DNA from: Siderastrea siderea
Lineage: Eukaryota > Cnidaria > Anthozoa > Scleractinia > Rhizangiidae
NCBI GenBank assembly: GCA_964030785.1
Contig: OZ034967.1
Location: 46,126,033 to 46,190,032 of the forward strand
Direction of reading: 5' to 3'
DNA length: 64,000 nucleotides
Notes under the pieces: model-generated
The model's database searches: none
The model's input: the letters and a program-made list of their open reading frames with translations, nothing else
What the model was told of the DNA's origin: nothing
Translations under genes and position numbers: made by a program
Shown: piece after piece, positions 1 through 10,552 of the stretch
Position numbering within the stretch: position 1 is the stretch's first letter
Layout: each line of letters starts with the position of its first letter

Positions 1-2
1 AG

Positions 3-155
3 TCTCATAGGATCAGTCATGTAGACTCAGTTACCATCGAAGAAGCCAGGGAATGTGAAGGGGAAGATCAAGAACAATCAAATACTACATTGAGAAGATC
101 AAGATGAGCAAGGAAGAGGGCACATTCTGAGGAGTTTATGTATTATGATGATTGA
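3..155 (+). other. coding-like C-terminal remnant
   Basis: Frame 3 reads an acidic then basic stretch, ending in a Lys/Arg-rich tail and the residues EEFMYYDD before a TGA at about 153. It carries one internal TGA after about 36 codons. This could be the 3' end of a gene or retroelement lying to the left of the window. I do not recognise the family, and no start is visible. Confidence 0.2.
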
Positions 156-1444
156 CTTGGAGGGTTGAGGTCAGTTCAAATGCTCATCCCACTGATAGAT
201 TGTGAATTTTGCTCAAATGCTTGGGTTGATGTATCACAAAATATGATGTCACACACAATCTATACTCTTACTTTATAAGCACATCCCATGTAAAACTCCA
301 ACTTGCAATTGCCAAATTCTAGAATCATTTATCTTTGTTTTGCCACCAAAGTCATTAAATTTGTCATTTTTTGTGGTAGTACGTCACATTGACAATTATG
401 GAAAAATTATAGAGTTGAAAGATTGGACAGAACGTTAAACAAGCGTTACATGTAGTAATTGACTAGGGAATGTTGCTTCTTATTCTTCTTCTTAGTCCTT
501 TGTGTTTTCTTTTGTTTTGTTTTGGTTTTTGTTTTTTCAGGGAGAGAGTTGAGGGCGGGGATAGGTGGTAAGCAGATATGTAAAAAAAGGGAACAAATAA
601 GTAAAAAGTGTGGGAACATGGGAACATAGGGCAATTTTGGAAGGGAACAAGGACCCCCCTGGGAGACCCTCTTTATTTCGTTTCCGCCCCAATATCGCTT
701 CCAAAGCGCCTTTGGGAGAAAGAATACCTGTTTTACATTTAACAAAAGTGTTTACTTAGCAGTTAAACTAATTTAATTCCACAATAAAGATCTACAAATT
801 CGGTAAGTAGCAATTTTCGAACTTTATCTGCAGCTTACATCGGAATGAATCGAAGTTGACCCTCTGGAAAGTAATTTATCCGTTCACCCTCCTCTCCTCT
901 GGATTTTCCTGGGCTTTTGACCCCCCCACCCTCCTCCGAGGGGAAGCGGCTTCACGAACTGGACAAAAAGGTTGTTGAAGCCATCATAGGTAATACTGAA
1001 TCCACATCATTGGAATATTACAGTAACATTTTGTAAAGATTGATTATTGCCATCAATGATACAAAATCCTTAATTTTACTGAGGGTAAATATACAACCTA
1101 ATCTCAACCTTTATTTTAGGGAACAGGGATAATTGATCACTCTCCATATACTAGGACTTTTTCAGGAACAATGAAACAATTGGCTCGCAAGTGAACATGA
1201 CAAGGCTACGAGCCCCAACTAACAAGAGGCAGAGTGGCCAGTTAGACTTCAAGTCTGGCACTTGAACTAATCAGCCATTGCCCTCCCCCCTGACCCCCAT
1301 CTCTTATCTTGGATCCTTAGATTGATAGTAATTAGTGTATCACTGTTGTTTATACTTATATTGTAATAATTAAATGAGTAAGTATTTTGAGGCAAGAAAC
1401 ATGCATAGAAATTACTGAGCTGACTCCTTCTCTTCTTCCCACAG
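156..1444. other. intergenic, nothing recognised
   Basis: AT-rich DNA with T-rich tracts around 479-540 and C-rich patches near 880-960. No open frame with recognisable protein similarity, no RNA gene and no clear repeat were seen. The last part (about 1380-1444) is a pyrimidine-rich tract leading into the splice acceptor at 1444. Confidence 0.4.
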
Positions 1445-1975
1445 ATTTTGCATTGGCAGCCAAAGTTGGCCCTCTGAAAAACAGTGATGCAACTAAAAGC
1501 CAGGGCAAAGACAAGAAGGCTGCCAAACTAATTACTAAGGGCAGGCTTCGACAGGCCTTGAACGTTAAACTCAACCAGATGATTTTCAACTTAAGGAAGC
1601 CTTCATACCACAAAGGTAAAAAAATGTTACATCAGTGAACAACATAAGCTGCTATTACATTCTGTGTCTACAAACTTCCCCAACGGATTTAATGACACTA
1701 TAGTGCAAATAATTTTTGATGAATCCACCTTTAAATTGAGAGTTTCCTGATTGATTCACTAAAATATAAAATGATGATTTGTTTTAATTGATAAATTCAA
1801 GTGTTACATGTAAACGCTACTGCAGCTTTAAAAGAAAAAGGGGTCTGTCTTTCATTTTCATGAACAAAAATTTTTTTCTCTTTGCATTGTAGAAAAATAC
1901 AAAGCACTAAAGGGTGCAGGCCAGTCAAGCGGCAGCAAGATCAAGAACAAGACTGCAGATAAGAAATCAGAATAG
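1445..1975 (+). CDS. two-exon C-terminal fragment of a basic Lys-rich protein
   Basis: Exon 1445-1615 follows a pyrimidine tract ending in CAG and is followed by a GTAAAA donor. Exon 1893-1975 follows TTGTAG. The phases agree (one base of a Glu codon before the intron, two after), giving about 84 residues rich in Lys and Ser, ending KKSE and a TAG at 1973-1975. An AATAAA lies at about 2112. I do not recognise the family. In the same frame after the TAG, an acidic Ser/Asp-rich stretch of about 12 codons runs to a TAA, so the TAG may be a truncating mutation. Upstream exons would lie to the left. Confidence 0.4.
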
Positions 1976-2177
1976 TCATCTGCATCTGATAATTCCTCAG
2001 ATGAAGACAATTAAAGATTATATACTATTAGTGTTTTGAAAATTAATATATTTATAATTACTTTATTGAGTGGAACTTTTCAAGTGGCAATTGATTTAAA
2101 AAACTAAACAAAAATAAAGAAATTTAAAAGATTACGGTGTTGAGTGATCAATTGCAGTAACAATTTGCGGTAGTATT

Positions 2178-2366
2178 GTTAATTAAATAGGCTTTAAATA
2201 GGGTTTAAGTAGAAAATAAATAGATGATAAATAGGGTTTACGTAGAAATTAAATAGATTACAAATAGCATTTAAATAGACATTAAATAGTTTATAAATAG
2301 CATTTAAATAGAACTGAAATAGTCAGTAGTAAATAGAATTTAAATAGGAAATAAATAGAACTCTAT
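2178..2366. repeat. AT-rich AAATAG tandem repeat
   Basis: The hexamer-like unit AAATAG recurs about every 10-20 bases (forms such as TTTAAATAG and ATTAAATAG) for about 190 bp, just upstream of the first transposase-like exon. It is a simple degenerate minisatellite and contains no open frame. Confidence 0.7.
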
Positions 2367-2428
2367 TTCTTAAGGGGAATGTAGAATGTTGTTTGACTCT
2401 GAGAAATCTCTGTTTTTCACATTTCTAG

Positions 2429-5400
2429 TGAAGAGAACTATGGCTGTGCGAGTGAAGTTGACGAACTGGATGAGACATCTGTAATGGAGTTCACTGAAGT
2501 CGTAGCCGTGGCTGTTGAGAATGGAAGCTCAGCAGTCCTGCAGACACCAACTTCTTGTAATACAGAGCAAGATAAACCAAGTTCAGGTTCAGAGTCAGTG
2601 TGGACCCAGACAGGTAATGAGTACATGAGCCAGTCATCAATACCGAAACATCAGCCTGAGTATGGCCCTCACAAACGCTTTCCAAGAAAAGAAGAAGAAA
2701 TTCTGCATACAGAAGAACTAGGCCATGTTAAGGGATCAAAAGTAATCTGCTCATTGGATTTATTACTGCAGCAGTTTGCAGGGCCATGCAAGTACTCAGG
2801 GTGCATTCACTGGACTACACTAGAATACTCACTGTTAGGTACTTGTGCAGTAATACGATGGAAATGTCCAGCAGGGCACAAAGGAAGGTTTTGTACATCA
2901 GGGGATGTGAATGGCATGATGTCAAATAACCTCCAAGCTGCAGCCGGAGTTCTTACATCAGGAAACAATTTTTCAAAAATTGAAACTTTTGCAAAACACT
3001 TAGGACTGGAATTCATTTCAGCCTCAACTTTCCAAAGAGTTCAGAAACTGTACTGTGCCCCTGTAATTGATGAGTGGTGGCAAAACATGAGAGAAGAATT
3101 ATGGGCACAATTTGCCAGTGAGGAGCTTTTTGTGTGTGGTAATGGCCAGTGTGACTCCCCTGGCTTTTCAGCCAAAACCCTTTGCTACTATGTAATGGAG
3201 ATGACCACTGGGTATGTTATTGAAATAGAAGTTCTTGACAAACGACATGTTGGCTTAAAATCAAGTACCATGGAAAAGAAGGCCTTGAACAACTGTCTTC
3301 AAAGACTCCAGACAGTCCTGAATGTCCTCGAAGTTTGCACAGATGCCTCATCATCTATTAAGAAACTTATAGGTAGGTTGGAACTTGTAGGTTGAGCTTT
3401 CTATAGGGAAAAGGTACTGTACTGCATCAGTCGTTTCTTATCCTGTCAGATATTCATTTTGAGGAAGTGTACGTGACTCTGCTCTTTCACTGTCCTAAAG
3501 TACCCCATCTTTTGCATAGAACCCTAAAAATTTATAGTTATTAATTTTTATGCCCATTTGTTGCTCGGTAAGAGAATTTGAAATTCTTTACATATGAGGT
3601 TGCTTTTGGTCTTTTGTGGAAATGTTGTTTAGTATAGCTTGCATGAAAAACATTACAGCTACTATTTTTACTAGCAGTGTACTGGTGCAATTACATGTAA
3701 TGCACCCATAAATTAAAATATTCCAAACTAGCTATCGTTTAAAATGTACAAGCAAGTTTGGTATTAATTTAATGCTCTTCTATTTTGTGTCCTAGCTGAG
3801 GAATTCAAGACAATCTTTCATTCTCTTGATGTCTGGCACAAGGCCAAAAGCATACGCAAGAGCATACAAAAGGTAGTGAGACTCTAAAAGTAAAACTGCA
3901 TGATTCCAGAAGTTAGAGTGTATTAAAACCTCCCTCCACCTCCTGAGTGGGCATAGGAATCAGAAATTCTATAGTGTCATGGGATAAAAGATACATTGGA
4001 AAAGTATTTTCTGCATTAACTGTACTTTTTTTGTTGTTGGAAATTCCAGAGGATAGGGGTAAGATTCAAATGTGACCTGACCAAAGGATGGTACCTTTAT
4101 ACATGTATATTATTTTTCTTCAGGTTACTAGTACTAAAGGGAATAATAAAGTTGGAAAGTGGTCAAACCAAATAATAAATCACTTCTGGCATTGCAGCTC
4201 AGTTGCATCTGAATATGAAGAAACCACCCAGGCACTGGCAGTAATGAAGGTAGATATACAGCAGACAAATTCTAGTGAAGTGCTCTGACTCAATCATGCA
4301 TCATGTGTACTTTACAATGTCACTCAAGATTACTGTACCCCTGCCCACACACATTCACCTGTAGTGCACAAGTTTTGTGTTACTAGTTGTGAACTTTAGT
4401 TATTCACAGGACAAGTGTTAAATATGTTTGCTTGTTTCACAGGACAAATGGCTGTCCATCCTCCATCATGTCTGCAATGAGCATGAGTGGACCACAGGCA
4501 AATGTGACCATGAGGTACTTGAACCCAATGAAGAACACCCCCCTTGGTTTGACCGCAGAGACCAAGATTTTTTGGCCTTACAGAAAATAGTGCTTGAGCC
4601 AACCTTGCTAGACAGCTTCAAGTTTCATGTGAAGTTTAGGTAAATACTTTTATGTCAACCAATTTTTTTTTTAGGCAGACAATAGTATTAAAATCATTAT
4701 TTTCCCCTTCTTTTTTTGATGACAGGGATAAGGGGGAGGGGGATACTGCTGTGCTTCACTCCAAGCACAGGACTACTTATTTTGTCAAGACAAATCTCTG
4801 GATGGTAGAGTTAAATGCGCCATCCCTGGGTACCAAATGCAAACAAATGCCTTGTGGCCTCCAAATATCATCTACAGTGTTTGATGCTATTCATAACCAT
4901 GCTTCACTATTGCTTGTTTGTTTGTTTGTTATGACTTATGGTGCATCCCTGGGTAACCTACAAAGACTTACAAATGCTTGGTGGCTTCCTTACTGTTGTT
5001 TGTTTCTTATGTTTTAAAGGCACACAGGATCCTTGGAATGCCTCAACAGCATGTCTCTGGCAGATGCGGCCAAGAGATCTGCTTACAAGTATGTATTCCG
5101 TTATTAAAAGCTCTGCACAAGTTATAAAGAAACCTGGAACCCCTAGCCCTAGACTATCATTATAGAGGAGTATACATTAGTGACAACTATAATATTGTAC
5201 AGTTGCAGTTTTCATCCCTAGTCCCTGTTGAGAGCCTCTGGAACTCTGTAGTGGGCATGACAAGAGTGGCATAAAATGTCAGGGTAATTTTTGGGTAGTG
5301 GTATTGCCAGGAAGGGGGAGAGGGGGTTGGATTTTCGACAGCCTTTTGCCTCTGTGGTAAACACCATTTTCATTGAATGTACACATATTAAGCATTTCAC

Positions 5401-5741
5401 CAGCACCTCATAACAACAGCCTAGTTTCACCCTCACTATTTTCCCTTCAAACAGTTATTCATATTATCATTATTATTATGTACTGTGTTAGGTACAGATT
5501 TTACAAGGCAAGAAAGCAACTTGCAGCTATTGATTGGAACTACCATCGTGATAGATCAGCTGCTGTGGGATCTGAAGGGGGTGAAGGAAGATATAGCCGT
5601 AAATACAACCAGCGCACAAAAGAGTGGAACACACGCATAATAAAAGTGGACAAAGATTTTGCCTACATTCCCATACTCATGGCCAAATTTTTTCGTCGCC
5701 GGATAGATGTCTTGAGGATAGACAGACACGTGTCTGTCTGA
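2429..5741 (+). CDS. six-exon transposase-like (RNase H-fold) gene
   Basis: Six exons with GT-AG borders and consistent phases: 2429-3372, 3796-3872, 4124-4249, 4443-4639, 5020-5088 and 5492-5741. Together they are open for about 550 codons. Exon 1 has a Cys-rich patch (WKCPAGHKGRFC), then GNGQCDSPGFSAK and VCTDASSSIKKLI with candidate catalytic Asp residues. Exon 2 carries DVWHKAKSIRKSI, the D-x-W-H pattern of many DDE-type transposases, and the exon 4/5 border gives HTGSLE. I know this architecture as a widespread uncharacterised family in cnidarians and fish and cannot place it in a named superfamily. Exon 1 starts at an acceptor, so the true start may lie upstream; an internal ATG is at 2484. 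The acidic tail expected after 5741 is present in the next frame (about 5720-5844), which suggests a small C-terminal frameshift. It could be a domesticated gene or a live transposon. Confidence 0.6.
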
Positions 5742-6330
5742 AGATGATCCAGAAAGAATTGCGCCAACAATTGCGCACACTGCTCCTATCTCCTCACAGG
5801 AGTTGTTTGAAAGACATAAAACAAGGTTTCAAAAAGGTTTGTAAATTTGTACCAAGAGATGTACACTTCTGTCACCTGTCAAGGATTGCCCTCAGTGAAA
5901 TATGTGATATTATTTCAGATTGTGAGACTACAATAAGGAACTACAGAATACAGGGCCACTGAGGTCCACCTAGTCGGCAGTCTTTGAAGAACGAGGAACA
6001 ACACAATAGGTTCTTTTGTTATTCAGTAAAATGTAAATACATGTAAGTGGCCCTGCAATCTGTAGTTTAGCCAATTAGGAGCCCCAATGATTATTATTAA
6101 CCTGCAAGCAAGCTCTACTGGAGAGCTTGGTCAATGATTGGTAAATGAGTGATTTCTCCTTTTGGTTCAAGTAATTGCATTGTAGATCAAGTGACTGATT
6201 TCTATATAAAAGCCATACCAGGGATTCATATTTCAAGTACATAATATTGGTATGATATACATGAAGCTGGTTTAGCACATACTCGATTTTTATTGAGTTT
6301 CTCCTGATAACATATGTACAGTAAGAATTT
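5742..6330. other. intergenic between convergent genes
   Basis: The first 100 bases hold an acidic frame (to TAA at 5842-5844) that looks like the displaced C-terminus of the plus-strand transposase-like gene. The rest is AT-rich with no recognised feature. Confidence 0.4.
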
Positions 6331-6912
6331 TCATCGCTCTTTGAACCCCATGTAGATGCCTGATGAAGATGGATAATGTTCACGGATTTCCCACACAACA
6401 CATGAGGCGGCAACTTTCCTCCTTCCCTTGCCTAAATAACCATGCTTATCTAAAATATAATGGCGATAAGCAGCCTTTCTAAAGGTTCTGGTACTATTGT
6501 TTTGCCTGTCATTCCTGATATCAGCACTGCTTTTTATTGACAGTTCCAAATAATCAGGGTCCAAACACAGTTTTTTGAATCTTGGTTTTTTGGCATCACA
6601 ATTTTTTTTCCTGCAGCACACTTTCTCCACCTCTAAGGGCATGTTACAGCAGTTTCCACATACACACCATTCGGGAACTGGTGCTTGCCTCTGCTGAGGG
6701 ATGGGTGGGGTTGGCTGAATTGCAACACTAACTTCTGCTGCGGGACTATAACCCTCTGCATCATTGTCATCATTGTCATCATCATTAGCATTATCCAGGT
6801 CATCCTCCATAATGAGCAGGGAGTCTATGTAGTCCATACTTCCGATACCCCTTCTCAGGCTTCTGATGCACAGTTTCTTTACAGTGGCAGAGTCTGGTGT
6901 TTAGATGAATTC
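6331..6912 (-). CDS. P2RX7_C-like zinc-binding domain protein, last exon
   Basis: The ORF from Met at 6837 encodes 168 residues. An acidic Asp/Asn-rich N-terminus and a Pro/Gln linker are followed by WCVCGNCCNMP, CCRKKNC, then RKAAYRHY and ASCVVWEIREHYP. This Cys pattern and the closing C-V-V-W-x-I-R block are hallmarks of the cytoplasmic ballast domain of vertebrate P2X7 receptors, which also occurs as a stand-alone domain in many invertebrates. No channel domain is seen, so this is not a P2X receptor. An acceptor (TTTACAG) precedes 6912, but the frame from it meets TAA at 6903-6901. Either the start at 6837 is used or the exon carries a nonsense change. It probably splices from the Cys-rich exons at 7389-8102. 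Confidence 0.7.
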
Positions 6913-7388
6913 CTGTAAAATAAAGAGAATGGCATTCATTCGGGATGGCATTCATAGAACCTGCAGTAATGTTGGTCAATTCATGGAGGAGCGCTTTTTG
7001 GACAGGAAATGTGTAGATCCTAAGACTTTATTGGTATTCATTTAGGTGGCAGTTATTGAGAAGTATCTAGAGCTATGGCATCAAAAGAGTATAACAAACA
7101 AATAATCAGCCACTGTGATTCTTCAAAATCATAATGAATGGCGACCAGTTCAATTTCACATCACAACTCAGTCAAGTTTCGATACCTGCATTTTGAATTT
7201 TGAATTTGAATAATTTCAACTACACGAGCAAATACAAATGCTGCGAAATAAAAATAATTTTGCCAACGTGACGATATATAGTTTGATGCATCGTTCGGCA
7301 CAAGAATAGAGGTCCTACGATATGCAAAAACAATGTACTAATTCACAGAATGATAAAGTCGACAACACCGGATCATTTGAAATCTCAC

Positions 7389-7478
7389 CTTGACTTGCTG
7401 GTTTGCCGTAATTCGCTCATCCTCCTCGGTGGAGCGCTGAGTGGCTTGATTGTCACTGGAAGCGGTCGTAGCATTAGC
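7389..7478 (-). CDS. linker exon of the P2RX7_C-like gene
   Basis: This is a 30-codon exon with a good acceptor (GAACAG) and donor (AAG then GTGAG), phase 0 at both ends. It encodes a Thr/Ser/Gln/Glu-rich hydrophilic linker and lies between the Cys-rich exon (7785-7928) and the P2RX7_C exon. Assignment to this gene rests on strand, phase and order only. Confidence 0.45.
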
Positions 7479-7784
7479 CTGTTCAAAACACAAATTTATT
7501 GTATCGATTATTTACTTATTTTTGTGCGTAAGCTAATCTCAACTGAAGAGGAACATTTCTTCAGTAGCAAGTTGTTTACATATAGCCTCGATGACAACAA
7601 AGCAAAATCGCGAGTAATGAAAAAAAGTTCGGTTTGCGTAGATCTAATTCATTCACATATCGGAATTTCTGTAAATTATCTGGACCACTTCATTGTGACT
7701 GAGTATCACTAGCAGAAATTGAAATCGAACTAATGCATGCCATACGACGATGAATGAAAAAGCGTTTTAGTAAAACTATCTCAC

Positions 7785-7928
7785 CTTATTTTGGCAGGGT
7801 TTGGAAGGTTTCCCGCACCGACAAGCTTTGGTACAGAGTTGATTCTCTCCTCGACTAGGACAACCTCTTGTAGAACCTTGCTTTCTGCGGGTCGAGCAAG
7901 CGCTTTTACAATGACATGGGTCTGGTTC
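7785..7928 (-). CDS. Cys-rich (CXC-like) exon of the same minus-strand gene
   Basis: Exactly 48 codons between an acceptor (TTTAG) and a donor (GTGAG), phase 0 at both ends. The exon encodes C-H-C-K-x3-C, then R-G-C-P, and T-K-A-C-R-C-G-K with a final P-C-Q-N. The dense Cys spacing is reminiscent of CXC (tesmin/TSO1-like) zinc or DNA-binding segments. The preceding exon 8022-8102 supplies an acidic lead-in. Confidence 0.55.
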
Positions 7929-8021
7929 CTAAATTTAGAAAGGGTAGAAGACGTAGAACGAAATTAGAAAAGCAAAATATCCGACTGAAAGCAGAAATGG
8001 CCGATTACTCGTGTTTCTCAC

Positions 8022-8102
8022 CTCTGCGGATTCTTCAACTTCGAGGTATTCATTGACCTTTGGCTTTCCCTGGACACGTCCATCGGTACATTCTCCATCG
8101 TA
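8022..8102 (-). CDS. 5'-side exon of the Cys-rich minus gene
   Basis: In the frame that continues into the Cys-rich exon at 7928, this reads GECTDGRVQGKPKVNEYLEV and then acidic residues up to a GTGAG donor at 8021. The frame is closed upstream by TGA at 8105-8103, so the exon must start inside this stretch. I cannot fix the exact 5' border. Confidence 0.4.
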
Positions 8103-8266
8103 TCAATGAAATAACTGTTCTTCTAATATGACACGGATATAAGCACTATTTTGACTGGGAAATACGTCGAATCTACAAGGTTTGCTTAGAGGCGCTTCTC
8201 AATTTCTTTTCCGCGCGTGCTTCTTGTGATGAAGTGTGATATGGAAATTAGCTATGAAAATGGTAT

Positions 8267-8711
8267 CTAATGCGCATGTGCACCAGCCGACTGTGTCCCT
8301 TTAAATAGAACTTTCAAAGTGTCCCCGCACATGTTATCTTTATCACCCGCCGACTTCAGGACGTTAGTGTTCCCCACTGTCCTAAAGAAATTTATCCTGA
8401 AATTGAAAGATCAAATGAATTAGCGGCTGCTCGAAACTGATAATTGTAGGATTAGTGAATTGTAATAGGTAAATAACAATGGATAATGCTTACCTAGAAA
8501 TGTTGGCATTTGATAGGAACGTGGAGAAATTATTTTGGATAATTTCTCGCACGTGTTGGCTGCTGGCATTGTTGCTAAAGTCCAGATCTTTAACCCTGCC
8601 ACTATCCTTTAAGTTTTTTAACCTATTTGGCTTTGGAGCGCGCAGATGGTCATCCTCTCTCAATAGAACGAATGTTCTCTTGATGTTGCGTGATCGTGGC
8701 CTGCTCGACAT
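8267..8711 (-). CDS. small two-exon gene, unknown function
   Basis: Exon 1 runs 8711-8494 from an ATG and encodes a basic 72-residue stretch starting MSSRPRSRNIKR, with RLKNLKDSGRVKDLDFSNN in its middle. It ends at a GTAAGC donor. Exon 2 runs 8381-8267, follows CTTTAG, and the split Arg codon (AG + G) restores the frame, giving about 37 more residues to a TAG. The product is about 110 residues with no membrane segment or known motif that I recognise. It may be the 5' part of the minus-strand gene downstream (6331-8102), with the TAG marking an alternative terminal exon. Confidence 0.4.
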
Positions 8712-8953
8712 TGTAAAAACTAGAACTAGAACACACGATGAATCTCTGTTGGCTTAAGCGAGGCGAGAGAGAAGGGCTCGAATAACTGTATTTCTACTGT
8801 ACATTGTATATCCGAGGGGCGGGCCGTTACTTAGGTTCCCAAAAAAGGAAAAAGAGGAAATCCCACTGAGTGCAACACAAAGGCGCTAGGCAGATCTGTA
8901 AAAAAGTAGCCCTGTGAACTGCGCTCTCTGTTGATGAGGACTTCTCTTGAGCC

Positions 8954-9917
8954 ATGAATCTCATTGACGTAACCACTCTTTCAAACGGTCGCGTTCTGGA
9001 GTTGATTCGATGGTTGCAGGGTGAAAATTTACTGGCCAATCCACTTAGATGCGTTCCTTGCAATCAAGCAATGGAGTTGACTGAGAGGAATGGGAATCAC
9101 GTGGACGGATATCTGTTCTTTGTTCTTTGTTCTTTGTTCTTTTGCAAGACTTCCTCTGGGAAAAATTCTTTTAGGTATGTACCTTTGGAGTGTTCGTGAG
9201 CTGCGCACGACTGCCGCTACAATGTTAGGCCTGACGAAAAATACAGTGGGGAATATCTATGCATTACTGCGACATTACTGTGGGCGAGATCTACAGGACA
9301 GACCAGTCATTCCATTCGGTGGCCGCGTTTACGTTGTAAAATGTGACGAAAGTCAGTTTAAGCATAAATTAAAGGTAAATGACTTGTACAGTATACGTAC
9401 ATTGTCAATTTATTTACGTATTTAATTTTGGAAGGGACAGTCTATAACTGTTCTTTGTTCTTTTGCAATACCACCGAGGACGAAGAGCCAGGGACAATGT
9501 CTGGGTATTTGGTGTCTTTTCAACTGAGCATAGCCCCTGTCGAGGCTATTTTCAAGTGGTCCCAAGGCGAGACAGAGCCACACTAAACCAGATACTACGA
9601 AGGGTTCTTCTTCCTGGATCAGAGGTGCACTCGGATGACTGGGCCGCCTACAGAAATTTGCCAAGATATGTAGCAAACGTTACTGTACACAGAGTTGTCG
9701 TCCATAAAGACCATTTTGTCGATCCCTGCACAGGAATCCACACTCAGGAGGTGGAATCGGCATGGAGTCGACTTACGTACCACATTAAACGAGAGGGGGC
9801 ATCCGTCATTTTGACCTTCAATATTTTCTAGATGAAGAGATGTGGAGGCAATGGAGAGGACTAGACTCTGTGTTCAATAACGCGATACAGGTCATTTCAG
9901 GACATTATCCTCTATAA
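8954..9917 (+). pseudogene. IS1595/ISXO2-type DDE transposase-like gene, damaged
   Basis: The N-terminal part (8954 on) has a CxxC zinc-ribbon half (CVPCNQAM) and a basic CKTSSGKNSF patch. The middle segment (9164-9375) ends with CDESQF, the first catalytic Asp, at a GTAAAT donor. The next segment (about 9469-9800) carries WVFGVFS, HSDDW (second Asp) and THTQ-like HTQEVESAW (Glu), the DDE order of the IS1595/ISXO2 family, which is also found in animal genomes. Lesions: the expected acceptor before 9469 reads GCAA rather than CAG. A one-base frame change in the G-run near 9791-9796 moves the C-terminus (FLDEEMWRQW, to TAA at 9917) out of frame. The zinc-ribbon region contains a TTCTTTG microrepeat. 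Confidence 0.6.
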
Positions 9918-10495
9918 GCTGATTTGAGAAAAAAACCTTCAGCTTTCAAGCATTTGTAGAGGAATGTATTCAGGGGTATCTTTCTTGAAAAAAATAAATA
10001 GCTCTGAAATTGTACCTGAGAGAATGAAATCTTGAATTGAACTTAATTCTGGACACACAAAGTGTACCGCAGAAGACTTTTGACGACTCGGAAACCGTTA
10101 AGGTAAATTAATTTTTATTATTATTCTGCACACTAGGAAAACAAGAAAAAAGAAAGGAAAATATACGCAAACGGTGCAACTGCAAACTACAAACTGTAAG
10201 GGCCAATTTGGACGGTACGACTGTAGTATGTTACTTGCTCACGTCACATCTACAGCACGAATAGTGTCATCTTAATCAGACGTACAACATCTTCACGACA
10301 GTTGCACACGACATATATATGACAGTGGGAACCACAATAAAAATTCTACAATGACTAGTTGTATACAATTTTTGCTTGGCGCAAGCAGCACGCGCTACAA
10401 AAGTCGCATACGACAGTCGTGAGCAAAAGTAGTACCGTCTAAATCGGTCCCTAAGAAGATGCCATGCTCACGTGACAACATTACAAATGCACGTC
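9918..10495. other. intergenic, nothing recognised
   Basis: AT-rich DNA with no open frame of note and no RNA gene seen. Confidence 0.35.
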
Positions 10496-10497
10496 TT

Positions 10498-10552
10498 TGG
10501 GAAACAATGGTAGGAGGCGAGCACTCTCACCGCTGAGCCATCCCTTTTCCGT
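10498..10552 (-). repeat. tRNA-derived SINE-like box-A fragment
   Basis: Read on the minus strand, GGATGGCTCAGCGGTGAGAG followed by TGCTCGCCTCC resembles a tRNA D-arm with an RNA polymerase III box A, as in tRNA-derived SINEs common in coral genomes. No box B (GGTTCGATTCC-like) follows, so this is a head fragment only and not a tRNA gene. Confidence 0.35.

Noticed and set aside
446..745. Minus-strand 99-codon ORF
   Set aside because: Lys/Thr-rich low-complexity translation of a T-rich tract, with no family signature.
6331..6912. A P2X receptor channel gene
   Set aside because: Only the cytoplasmic Cys-rich ballast-type domain is present; no transmembrane segments or extracellular domain are encoded nearby.
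10498..10552. A functional tRNA gene
   Set aside because: Only a box-A-like half is present; there is no T arm or acceptor stem partner.
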